Shown piece by piece: positions 1 through 7,541 of a DNA stretch of 42,415 nucleotides (its first letter is position 1; the number at the start of each line of letters is the position of its first letter). Made by a program: the position numbers and the translations under genes. The notes under the pieces are model-generated. The model was not told the origin of the DNA, ran no database searches, and saw only the letters and a program-made list of their open reading frames with translations. Source of the DNA: an uncultured Bacteriovoracaceae bacterium (GTDB lineage: Bacteria; Bdellovibrionota; Bacteriovoracia; Bacteriovoracales; Bacteriovoracaceae); the NCBI GenBank assembly GCA_938017795.1, contig CALIJZ010000055.1, forward strand, positions 1 to 42,415, read 5' to 3'.

Positions 1-142
1 CACTCTCTTCAGTCTTTTCAACTTTAGGCTCGTTAATACTTTTTTTAATATTTGAAGAAGATTCTTTAGAGCTACAGCCAAGACAAATAAGGGCCACACA
101 AAGTAATGTGAATACAGAATTTTTGAACCTAGCTATTTTCAT
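1..142 (-). CDS. Lipoprotein, N-terminal part only (gene runs off the window)
   Basis: The first 47 codons of a gene whose 3' end lies outside the window. The product begins MKIARFKNSVFTLLCVALIC and continues LGCSSKESSSN, that is, a basic n-region, a hydrophobic stretch and a cysteine at about residue 23 followed by Ser/Lys/Glu-rich linker sequence. This is the layout of a lipoprotein signal peptide, although the -3 residue is Cys instead of the usual Leu. The visible mature part is charged and low in complexity (Ser, Lys, Glu), as is typical of a tether. No function can be assigned. No Shine-Dalgarno sequence precedes the ATG; instead TATAAT sits at 155-150 on the minus strand, seven bases before the start, which would fit a leaderless transcript. 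Confidence 0.65.
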   Translation of the reverse strand, partial: MKIARFKNSVFTLLCVALICLGCSSKESSSNIKKSINEPKVEKTEES

Positions 143-198
143 TATTATAATTATAGAAAATCTAAGCAAGAGTTCATGAATATATGTAAAAAATACAG

Positions 199-2217
199 TT
201 AAATACGTAAATATGTATAAGAACTAAGTGAATTTTCATAGAAATCAGCTAATTTAACACCTTCTCTAGGTGCTATGGAGCTAGATTCGATCTGAGCATT
301 AATAAGACGTTTAATCTTTTGGGCCATCTCTTCGGGATGGTATTGCATGGTTTTTAACACTTTGGAGGAATTACTCCCTAAAATAACCTCTTCTATATAA
401 AAACCTGAAGGGTCTGACTTATCTCCATAGACATGGACTTCAGAAACTCTACCAAATAGATTATGCATATCACCCATTACATCTTGATAAGCACCTGTGA
501 GAAAAATTCCAAGTAAATATTCTTCATTTTTTTTAAGATCATGAAGAAGTAAAGTTGACTCTACTCCATCTCTAGAGATGAATTTATCAATTTTCCCATC
601 ACTATCACAAGTTATATCAACGATAGTTGCTTTGTTTTTGGGTTCCTCATTTAAACGAGTCAGTGGAACAATTGGTAGTAATTGATCGATCGCCCAATGA
701 TCAACAATACTTTGAAAAATACTAAAATTACATAGATATTGGACACTTATCTGATTAGATAAACTCATTAATCCATCTGGGACAAACTCTAGATCCTTAA
801 CAATTTTAGAAATTTTATAAATGAGCTTTTGATAAAGTGTTTCAACCACTGCTTTTTCGTCCAAGTTCAATACGCCCAATTTAAAAGCTTGGTGAGATTC
901 TTTCTTGATATTAAGAGCTTCATTATAAATATTTTGATAACTCTTTTCACTCAATGCTTCTTCTTCAAAAAGCTCTCTCATATTTGAAACAATTATATGC
1001 TCATTCTCTTTTTTATCAGTATTATAGTTTTGATTTGTTTTAATCGTATCGACAACATTTGTAATGACACAGCTATGATAAGCAACAGTTGCTCGTCCAG
1101 ATTCTGTTACAATATGAGGATGTTTAACTCCATCAAGATCACAAATTTGTTTTAGGCCCCACACTATATCAGAGACATAATTTTCTATATTATAGTTTCT
1201 TGAGGAATCACTCGCTCTTTTAGATCCATCATAGTCAACCCCTAAACCTCCACCGACATCAATATATTCGAGTTTACAACCATGGTTTAGGCAAAGCTTG
1301 GTATAATAATAACCAGCTTCTGTTATTGCATCTTTAAAGGTTTGAATATCTGAAACTTGTGATCCTATGTGAAAGTGAAGTAAATTAAAACAATCAATCA
1401 GACCATGCTCTGTTAGGAAGTTCACACACTTTATTACTTCTGATGCCGACAAACCAAATTTAGATTTCTCTCCCGCACTTCCGGCCCATTTTCCTGAATA
1501 ATCAACATTTAATTTAACTCGAATTCCAATTAACGGTTTTACATTCATTTCATTTGCAACTTTTACAAGCAAAGGAAGTTCAGAATATTTTTCAATAATT
1601 ACAATTACTTTACGACCAATTTTTCTGCCTATCATGGCAAGCCTCATATATTCTTCATCTTTGTATCCGTTTAAAACTGTTAGTGAATTAGGATTATCAT
1701 TATAAGCAAGAACAGCAAGAAGCTCTGGCTTCGAACCAGCTTCAAGTCCAAAGTCATGCTCCCTACCAGCATGAATAACTTCCTCAACGACTTCTCTCAT
1801 TTGATTTACTTTAATTGGATAAACACCAAAATATTTTCCATTATAACTAGCTTCAGAAATAACTCTTTTAAATGCTTGATTAATTTCATTCAATTGATTT
1901 CTAATAATATCGTGAAATCTTAAGACAATGGGAAACTGGACATTTTGAGATTTTGCTTCTTCAATGATATCGGCTAAAGGTATCTTGAGTTCATCCCTAT
2001 TGGGACATACTTCTAGTTTACCATCTTGACTAATATCAAAATATCGCTCAGACCAAGAGTTAACTCCATAGTTTTTTTCAATATCTGATTTATCCCAGCT
2101 CAAAACTTTTCCTTTAATAATAATTAAATCATTTTTTATCATATTTTCATGGTGATATTCAAAGAAATTAGTATTTTTAATCATTTTTCTCTCTATAGAG
2201 CTGAAGACAGTTATCAT
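199..2217 (-). CDS. speA: Biosynthetic arginine decarboxylase (SpeA)
   Basis: PLP-dependent decarboxylation of L-arginine to agmatine, the first step of the agmatine route to putrescine and spermidine, in the cytoplasm. The 672-residue length fits the family (about 630-660). Landmarks: the PLP-lysine motif YPIKVNQ with Lys136, HFHIGSQ at 281-287, the phosphate-binding loop DVGGGLGVDYDGS at 320-332, ESGRATVAYHS near 375 and the active-site CDSDG near 540. These mark the alanine-racemase-fold (group IV) enzyme. The start is uncertain: the first ATG (2217) has no ribosome site, while Met12 (2184) follows an AGAGAG stretch and better matches the usual length. No other polyamine gene lies next to it. 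It is divergent from the aminotransferase gene with only 48 bases between, which hold a perfect inverted repeat. Confidence 0.95.
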   Translation of the reverse strand: MITVFSSIERKMIKNTNFFEYHHENMIKNDLIIIKGKVLSWDKSDIEKNYGVNSWSERYFDISQDGKLEVCPNRDELKIPLADIIEEAKSQNVQFPIVLRFHDIIRNQLNEINQAFKRVISEASYNGKYFGVYPIKVNQMREVVEEVIHAGREHDFGLEAGSKPELLAVLAYNDNPNSLTVLNGYKDEEYMRLAMIGRKIGRKVIVIIEKYSELPLLVKVANEMNVKPLIGIRVKLNVDYSGKWAGSAGEKSKFGLSASEVIKCVNFLTEHGLIDCFNLLHFHIGSQVSDIQTFKDAITEAGYYYTKLCLNHGCKLEYIDVGGGLGVDYDGSKRASDSSRNYNIENYVSDIVWGLKQICDLDGVKHPHIVTESGRATVAYHSCVITNVVDTIKTNQNYNTDKKENEHIIVSNMRELFEEEALSEKSYQNIYNEALNIKKESHQAFKLGVLNLDEKAVVETLYQKLIYKISKIVKDLEFVPDGLMSLSNQISVQYLCNFSIFQSIVDHWAIDQLLPIVPLTRLNEEPKNKATIVDITCDSDGKIDKFISRDGVESTLLLHDLKKNEEYLLGIFLTGAYQDVMGDMHNLFGRVSEVHVYGDKSDPSGFYIEEVILGSNSSKVLKTMQYHPEEMAQKIKRLINAQIESSSIAPREGVKLADFYENSLSSYTYLRI

Positions 2218-2225
2218 CTTTTTTA

Positions 2226-2254
2226 ACTATCTCATAAGCACAAACTGAGATAGT
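2226..2254. promoter_or_regulatory. Perfect inverted repeat between speA and ilvE
   Basis: ACTATCTCA at 2226-2234 and TGAGATAGT at 2246-2254 form a perfect 9-bp inverted repeat with an 11-bp spacer, filling most of the 48-bp gap between two divergent starts. Each arm offers a GATAGT hexamer facing the nearest gene. It could be an operator for a dimeric regulator or a symmetrical pair of divergent -10 elements. No clear -35 boxes accompany them. Confidence 0.45.
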
Positions 2255-2265
2255 CTAGATGACAT

Positions 2266-3321
2266 ATGAAAATACTTGATACATCTACAGAAGTAGACTT
2301 CCAATATCCTGAAAATCCAAGTTTTGGAAGTGCAAACCTCCCAATTATTCTATGGAGTGATTTATCTGCAGATAAAGAAGTTTGTTTAAGTAATACTGAT
2401 TCTTTACCTTTTTCTCCATTTTTTAGTGCTCTTCATTATGGACAATCAATTTTTGAAGGAATGAAGGCCTATTATCTCAATGAGAGTGAAGTTGGAATTT
2501 TTCGTGGTCCAGATCATGCCAAAAGATTTATTAAATCAGCTCAAATGATGTCTATGGATGTTATTGATGAAGAGTTTTTTAATAAGTCTCTTGAGATTTA
2601 TGTTAAGAAGATTAAGAAATTTGTTCCTACCTTAGAAGGACATTCTTTATATTTACGACCTCTTCTTTTTGCTCAAGATACAGTTATAAAAGTAAGAAGC
2701 TCGGCTAAATTTAAATTTATTATCATGTCTTCTATCGTTGGGAATTATTTTAATAAAAACTCTAAAGGTCAAAAAATACTCGTTAATAAAAACTTCACAA
2801 GAGCATTCCCAAATGGATGTGGTGAAGCCAAAACAAGTGCAAATTATGCTCTCAGTATTCCAGCACTTGAATATGCATACTCCAAAGGTTTTGATCAAGT
2901 CATGTACCTTGATGCACTTACAAAAACTCATATTGAAGAACTTGGAGGAATGAATTTCTTCTATGTTGAAAATAATATTATTAAAACTCCCAAACTAGAA
3001 GGTACAATTTTACATGGAATAACAAGAAGAAGTGTTTTGGAGTTAGCAAAAACCTTAGGGTTTCAAGCAGAGGAAGAAAATCTCACTTTAAAAGAATTAA
3101 TAAAAAAGTCTCAAGATGGTTCGATATCTGAGATTTTTGCAACTGGTACTGCAGCTTCGATTGCTCCTCTAGCTGAAATTGGGATTGAAGACCCAGATAC
3201 CCTTACAATACAAAGACTAACTTTTAATACTCACCCTATAGCTATGAAAATAAGAGCTTATCTAGAAGATACCCACAGAGATAAAACCGAACATTCAAAA
3301 AAATGGTTAATAAAACTCTAG
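2266..3321 (+). CDS. ilvE: Branched-chain amino acid aminotransferase, type II
   Basis: Interconverts leucine, isoleucine and valine with their 2-oxo acids using 2-oxoglutarate/glutamate; a PLP enzyme of fold type IV. Visible marks: GQSIFEGMKAY at 59-69, SLYLRPLLFA at 127-136, the PLP lysine Lys189 in GEAKTSANYA, EELGGMNFFYV at 224-234, GTILHGITRRSVLELA at 246-261 and GTAASIAPL near 295. The 351-residue length and the spacing are those of the longer BCAT subfamily (Bacillus/eukaryote type) and not the roughly 309-residue E. coli IlvE. A VOC-fold gene follows seven bases after the stop and is probably co-transcribed. A D-amino-acid transaminase or aminodeoxychorismate lyase is excluded by the full BCAT motif set. 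Confidence 0.93.
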   Translation: MKILDTSTEVDFQYPENPSFGSANLPIILWSDLSADKEVCLSNTDSLPFSPFFSALHYGQSIFEGMKAYYLNESEVGIFRGPDHAKRFIKSAQMMSMDVIDEEFFNKSLEIYVKKIKKFVPTLEGHSLYLRPLLFAQDTVIKVRSSAKFKFIIMSSIVGNYFNKNSKGQKILVNKNFTRAFPNGCGEAKTSANYALSIPALEYAYSKGFDQVMYLDALTKTHIEELGGMNFFYVENNIIKTPKLEGTILHGITRRSVLELAKTLGFQAEEENLTLKELIKKSQDGSISEIFATGTAASIAPLAEIGIEDPDTLTIQRLTFNTHPIAMKIRAYLEDTHRDKTEHSKKWLIKL

Positions 3322-3328
3322 AGTTCAA

Positions 3329-3715
3329 ATGAAATTAGGTTATACACTCATTTATGTAGATGATGTTGAAAAAACAATGAAATTTTATAAAGATGCTTTT
3401 TCATTAGAAATGGGCTTTATTCATCCTAGTAAAGACTATGGTGAGATGATAACAGGTGAAACCAAGCTTGGTTTTGTAGATCATAAAACAGCTAGAAGTC
3501 ATGGTTTTCAATATACCCCAATCTCAGGAGATAAAAACCCACCCGGAGTAGAACTTGGATTTATTTCGGCAGATGTAGAGAAATCATATCAACAAGCAAT
3601 AAATCATGGAGCAACTTCTGTCTCAAGGCCTGATAAGAAATCATGGGGACAAGTTGTAGCGTACTTAAAAGATATTAATGGGTTTCTAATTGAGATATGT
3701 TCTGAAATAACTTAG
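3329..3715 (+). CDS. VOC superfamily (glyoxalase/bleomycin-resistance fold) protein
   Basis: A 128-residue protein with two beta-alpha-beta-beta-beta halves: the first opens YTLIYVDDVEKTMKFYKDAF at 5-24, the second ELGFISADVEKSYQQAINHG around 72-91, ending WGQVVAYLKDINGFLIEIC. This is the vicinal-oxygen-chelate fold used by glyoxalase I, dioxygenases and antibiotic-binding proteins. Glu in GVELGF and Glu in FLIEIC sit where metal ligands are found in enzymatic members, but the first ligand position is not obvious, so a metal-dependent reaction is not assured. It follows the aminotransferase gene after seven bases, so the two are probably one transcript; the substrate is unknown. Confidence 0.8.
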   Translation: MKLGYTLIYVDDVEKTMKFYKDAFSLEMGFIHPSKDYGEMITGETKLGFVDHKTARSHGFQYTPISGDKNPPGVELGFISADVEKSYQQAINHGATSVSRPDKKSWGQVVAYLKDINGFLIEICSEIT

Positions 3716-3716
3716 C

Positions 3717-3818
3717 TTATTGTTCACATACTATATGTACGCAATCACAATCATGATCTGAACTATCATGACCCAAACTGATGACACTTAAAAAAGTTAA
3801 AAGAATTATAATTTTCAT
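3717..3818 (-). CDS. Tiny exported His/Cys-rich peptide (33 residues)
   Basis: A 33-codon frame reading MKIIILLTFLSVISLG then HDSSDHDCDCVHIVCEQ. The first 16 residues are a compact signal-peptide-like sequence with one Lys and a hydrophobic core; the remaining 17 contain three His, three Cys and four Asp, a composition suited to binding Zn, Cu or Fe. It ends two bases past the convergent VOC gene. Upstream is a promoter-like pair (GGTCAA/ATTATA read on the plus strand), with the -10 hexamer six bases before the ATG and no Shine-Dalgarno sequence. No family is recognised. It may be a chance frame, but signal sequence, metal-ligand cluster and promoter all coincide. Confidence 0.4.
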   Translation of the reverse strand: MKIIILLTFLSVISLGHDSSDHDCDCVHIVCEQ

Positions 3819-3824
3819 ACTATC

Positions 3825-3851
3825 ATTATAGTGTGAAAAAACTTGGGTCAA
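3825..3851 (-). promoter_or_regulatory. Putative promoter of the tiny exported peptide, leaderless arrangement
   Basis: On the minus strand TTGACC (3851-3846) and TATAAT (3830-3825) are separated by 15 bp, a short but workable spacer for a housekeeping sigma factor. The hexamer ends six bases before the ATG at 3818, so transcription would begin at or next to the start codon. Confidence 0.4.
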
Positions 3852-3872
3852 CAATAGTTGATGAGTTAATAT

Positions 3873-5984
3873 CTATAAATACAGACTAATTAACCTCTGA
3901 TAAATTTTTTCTTTAAAATTTAATGGTTTATCCAAATTAACAAGTGCCAAGTAAGTCATGTGATCCTCTTGAACTTTAACAAAAGGTAATTTGAAAAATA
4001 AAGATAATTTTTTGATTAGATTAAAATGTGGTAATAACTTTAATCTTTTCAATGCTCCACCAAGAGTAATTTCTTTATCAGTTAGGTCTGTTCCAAATGG
4101 AAATTTTGTAAACATACCCGATTCTTTATATTTATTAAGGATTTTTTTATAACTATCCGGAGTATTGAGCTTAAAACTATTAGGTAACTCAAAACCAGGA
4201 TCAATTTTTCCGTACATCTTTGCTTTCTTTAAAAGATCTTCTTGAAATTCACTATCGCACACTTTAAGTATTTCAATAATTATTTCTTCATCTGTTTTTC
4301 CTCTGAGATAGGCAATGCCATATTCAGTCACTAAAATATCTCTCATATGTCGAGGTATAGTAATATGTCCATAATTAAAAACAAAATTTGAAACCCGTAC
4401 TCCCTTACTCATTCTAGTAGAGCGCATAGTAATAACCGAATGCCCATCAGGTAATTCTTGGGCCATGGCTACAAAGTTAAATTGTCCGCCTACACCACTT
4501 ATAATTTGTCCACTTTCTAGGCCATCTGAAACATGACCTCCCGATAGAGTTGTCATCATACATGTATTTATAAAACGAGCATTTTTTCTATGAAGTCGGT
4601 CAATAACCTCATGACCATATAATTGGTTTACTTTCAGAACACTCTTCATTGCAAATAACTTTCTCTCACTTACTGGAAGATTTCTGAGCCATTCATAGAA
4701 GTTAGTAGGTCCTAAAAAGAAACCAGCGTGCATTAAATTTCCATTTTTTAGCTTATTTCCTAAGCAATGCATGATGATCTCTTCTCTATTGTCCATCCAG
4801 TTAGAATTGATCCTTGTTGTACCAATAATAATCTCATTGTCTTCAAATTTAATATTATCTTTAAATATTCCCCAATATACTAAAAACTCGCAATCTTTAT
4901 GATTAAGCTTACTTTTAATAGTTCCTTTTCTTATAAGATGATCAATTAAAGTACCTGTAATTTCTTCTGGGTTTAAAATGTCTTCATTGATTAATCTTTG
5001 AAGAACTATATGATCGTAAACTTTCTTCTTTAAAATCTTATTTTTATATAGTTCCATGAACCCATCGACCATCATTTCAGTGGCTCCAAAAAGTCCTTCC
5101 TTAAAATCTCCAGTTTCTCCAAGATTCTTTATAATTGCTTGAGAGTTTTTATACTGAGGAAAGGATTCCAAAATTTTATTAAATAATGAATTTTCATTTT
5201 GTCTAAGAATCAGTCCGTAGATTACGGCGTCTCCCAAAGAACCAATCCCCACTTGCAATTCACCATCATCTTTTACTAATGAACTTGCATATAAACCAAT
5301 CATATAATCGTCATCGGGAATGGACGACTTGGGAGGCCCAAAGATTTTATAATGATGGTTTTCTTGATCAATAAGAATATCAAAATCATCTTGAAATAAA
5401 AGTGCATCCCCATACATAAATGGTAGATTTGAATTTACTTGTCCTACAAATAAAACTTCTTGTTTAGATTTCCTTAATCCTTTTAATAAGTCCATCGTGA
5501 GATCAGCATTACAACTTAAGCTTATCTGCTTATTTTCTTGAGAGACCATTTGAACAATTAAATTAACTCCCCTATCGATAAGATCTCTACATACATGTGT
5601 GTAATTGGAAGATAAATAATTTCTTTGAGCATCAAGGTTTCTTAGGAATTTTCCTGGTGGGTAATAAAATTCTAAGATTTTAATATTATCAGGTAAGTTC
5701 TTTCTCTCTAATTCATAATTAAGATCAGGATAATCACCAAATATTCTTTGATCAAAAGATTTAATAAACCTTCGTTCTAAATCGCTTTTACCAATAGGTC
5801 TTTGCAAGCTCAATGCCGTACAAATAGTAAGAGAAATTTCAGGATTATTCTTTGCTTTTTTATAGATTGAGTTAATCAAATGATTTGGTTTACCTGCTCC
5901 TAAGGGAGCGGCCATGATGATTTCATTACCAAGTTTTTCTAATATATTATTTACAGCAAGTTCAACTACATCAAATTTTATCAT
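3873..5984 (-). CDS. Acetyl-CoA hydrolase/transferase family protein, enlarged (703 residues)
   Basis: Family I CoA-transferase type enzyme, which moves CoA between a short or medium acyl group and acetate or hydrolyses the thioester. Visible marks: the LQVGIGSLGDAV loop at 243-254, then ATEMMVDG with Glu303 in the position of the catalytic glutamate of 4-hydroxybutyrate/butyrate CoA-transferases (HSEM motif), and, in the C-terminal half, MHAGFFLGP and SGGHVSDGLESGQIISGVGG followed by QFNF. Usual members have 430-500 residues; this one has about 130 extra residues between Glu303 and the C-terminal domain and a longer tail (about 60 residues, ending NFKEKIYQRLISLYL). It precedes a membrane-protein gene on the other side only by gene order, not coupling. 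Substrate cannot be told from sequence. Confidence 0.75.
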   Translation of the reverse strand: MIKFDVVELAVNNILEKLGNEIIMAAPLGAGKPNHLINSIYKKAKNNPEISLTICTALSLQRPIGKSDLERRFIKSFDQRIFGDYPDLNYELERKNLPDNIKILEFYYPPGKFLRNLDAQRNYLSSNYTHVCRDLIDRGVNLIVQMVSQENKQISLSCNADLTMDLLKGLRKSKQEVLFVGQVNSNLPFMYGDALLFQDDFDILIDQENHHYKIFGPPKSSIPDDDYMIGLYASSLVKDDGELQVGIGSLGDAVIYGLILRQNENSLFNKILESFPQYKNSQAIIKNLGETGDFKEGLFGATEMMVDGFMELYKNKILKKKVYDHIVLQRLINEDILNPEEITGTLIDHLIRKGTIKSKLNHKDCEFLVYWGIFKDNIKFEDNEIIIGTTRINSNWMDNREEIIMHCLGNKLKNGNLMHAGFFLGPTNFYEWLRNLPVSERKLFAMKSVLKVNQLYGHEVIDRLHRKNARFINTCMMTTLSGGHVSDGLESGQIISGVGGQFNFVAMAQELPDGHSVITMRSTRMSKGVRVSNFVFNYGHITIPRHMRDILVTEYGIAYLRGKTDEEIIIEILKVCDSEFQEDLLKKAKMYGKIDPGFELPNSFKLNTPDSYKKILNKYKESGMFTKFPFGTDLTDKEITLGGALKRLKLLPHFNLIKKLSLFFKLPFVKVQEDHMTYLALVNLDKPLNFKEKIYQRLISLYL

Positions 5985-6020
5985 ACTTCTGAATTTTACA
6001 TGAAAAATTCTTAACTTAAA

Positions 6021-6356
6021 CTATTTAAAGAGTTTCGATTTAATTAGTAAGACAAAATATATTGGTAGTCCTAAGCAAACTACTAAGGAATAGTAATCAA
6101 CTCGATCTTCAAGGAACCATTTCAAATAAAAAGCAGTTCCATGAGAGTATAATTGTTGAATAAGTAAAATTGCTAAAAGATATAAAAAAAATTTTCTACC
6201 ACTTATGGCCAGAGCAGACATAGAAAAGTTAATAAAGATAAAAAGTAAGTGTCGATGAAGAGAACTTGGTTCACCAAATCCTGGAAATACAATGGTTGCT
6301 ATATGATAGATCATACTAATAATAAATGGCAGAGCAATTAGTAATCGATATTTCAA
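6021..6356 (-). CDS. Small integral membrane protein of unknown function
   Basis: A 111-residue, strongly hydrophobic protein with about four membrane segments (roughly residues 4-22, 36-52, 57-72 and 90-107) separated by short polar loops such as GFGEPSSLHRH and FLEDRVDYYS. The start is TTG, supported by AGGA five to eight bases upstream and by its position 20 bases after the nitroreductase gene on the same strand; the two are probably co-transcribed. No family was recognised and no catalytic motif is evident. Confidence 0.6.
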   Translation of the reverse strand: MKYRLLIALPFIISMIYHIATIVFPGFGEPSSLHRHLLFIFINFSMSALAISGRKFFLYLLAILLIQQLYSHGTAFYLKWFLEDRVDYYSLVVCLGLPIYFVLLIKSKLFK

Positions 6357-6376
6357 CTTTTCCTAAAGTTTTACTA

Positions 6377-7006
6377 TTAAATATGAATAAATAAGTCTTC
6401 TTTTGGAAATCTTACTTTCACTGCATTTGCATATTTATCATCACTACTTCTAAATCCAATAGGACAAACTAATACAGACTTTAGATTTTTTTCACCTAAT
6501 CCTAAAATTCTATCATATTCCTTAGATATAAAGCCTTCCATAGGACAAGCATCAATTTTTAAACTAGCACATGCAGTTAAGAGATGACCCAGTGATATAT
6601 AAACCTGATTAGTCATCCATACCTTTAAGGCCTTTTCATCTTTTCTTGATACAAATCCTTCCATCATTTTCTTATAACCATCTAAACTCTCAAGTGAGAC
6701 ATCTCGAGTCTGAGCCATCGACTTCACAAATTTTTCAATATGCTCATTCCCAAAATCTGTAGGAATACATAAAACCAATACATGAGACGCTTCCACTACT
6801 TGTTTTTGATTCCAGCTATGCTCTAATAACTTCTGTCTTACTGAACTATCCTCAACAACAAGAAATTTCCAAGTCTGTAATCCAAAAGATGAAGTTGATA
6901 GACGTAATGATTCAAGTACATCATCTAATTGTTGTTTACTTAGTTTTTTAGAGCTATCAAATTCCTTTGTAGCGTATCTCCATTTTAAATCATCAACTAT
7001 GCTCAT
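6377..7006 (-). CDS. Nitroreductase family FMN oxidoreductase (NfsB-like)
   Basis: FMN-dependent NAD(P)H oxidoreductase of the nitroreductase fold, 209 residues, cytoplasmic. Marks: the FMN-phosphate segment RYATKEFDSSKKLS at 10-23, SSFGLQTWKFLVVED (residues 39-53, the family SSxGLQPW motif), the helix with SLGHLLTACASLKIDACPMEGF near 137-158 and GFRSSDDKYA near the C terminus. Members reduce nitroaromatics, quinones or dihydropteridine; the Thr replacing Pro in LQPW is within family variation. The ATG is preceded by GAGGAG at a normal distance. The divergent neighbour is a MAPEG-like gene. Confidence 0.88.
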   Translation of the reverse strand: MSIVDDLKWRYATKEFDSSKKLSKQQLDDVLESLRLSTSSFGLQTWKFLVVEDSSVRQKLLEHSWNQKQVVEASHVLVLCIPTDFGNEHIEKFVKSMAQTRDVSLESLDGYKKMMEGFVSRKDEKALKVWMTNQVYISLGHLLTACASLKIDACPMEGFISKEYDRILGLGEKNLKSVLVCPIGFRSSDDKYANAVKVRFPKEDLFIHI

Positions 7007-7153
7007 TATAACTCCTCAAATTAAATATTATCTTATTATATCAAAAATCAGATAAAGTGAAAAATCATAACTAAATGAACAAAAGTATATTCCAATTCAA
7101 AATCAACTTCTTTTTCCTTGTGATTTAATAAAAAGAGTCTCAAAATATCAATT

Positions 7154-7540
7154 ATGACTATTGGATTTATATGTGTATTAATTGCTGGATTACTTCCGAT
7201 TATTTGGGCCGGATATGCCAAGCTTGCTCTACCAGGTGGATTTAAAGGTAGATATAATAAAAATCCAAGAGAAATCCTTTCAAAGGCACAAGGTAAATCT
7301 CAAAGATCAAATTGGGCCCAACAAAATTCCTGGGAAGCTTTTGCACCATTTGCTGCAGCTGTAATTATTGCTCATTATTTAAAAGTTGATCAATCAATGA
7401 TTGATTGTAGTTCAGTTATTTTTATCATTGCTAGAATATTATATGGAATATTTTATATATTTAATAAAGATTCCTTAAGGTCTATTGTTTGGTTTGTTGG
7501 CCTTGCTGCAGTTCTAAATCTATATATCCAAGCTTGGTAA
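7154..7540 (+). CDS. MAPEG family membrane protein
   Basis: A 128-residue membrane protein with four hydrophobic helices (about 2-22, 61-76, 84-104 and 110-127) and the MAPEG pattern Asn58, Glu61 and Pro65 in QNSWEAFAPF, near the start of helix 2. The family includes membrane glutathione transferases and leukotriene synthases; bacterial members of this short type are mostly uncharacterised. The polar loop after helix 1 (KGRYNKNPREILSKAQGK) is typical of the substrate/glutathione-facing side. It converges with the RND gene, one base separating their stops, so no room remains for a separate terminator. Confidence 0.75.
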   Translation: MTIGFICVLIAGLLPIIWAGYAKLALPGGFKGRYNKNPREILSKAQGKSQRSNWAQQNSWEAFAPFAAAVIIAHYLKVDQSMIDCSSVIFIIARILYGIFYIFNKDSLRSIVWFVGLAAVLNLYIQAW

Positions 7541-7541
7541 T

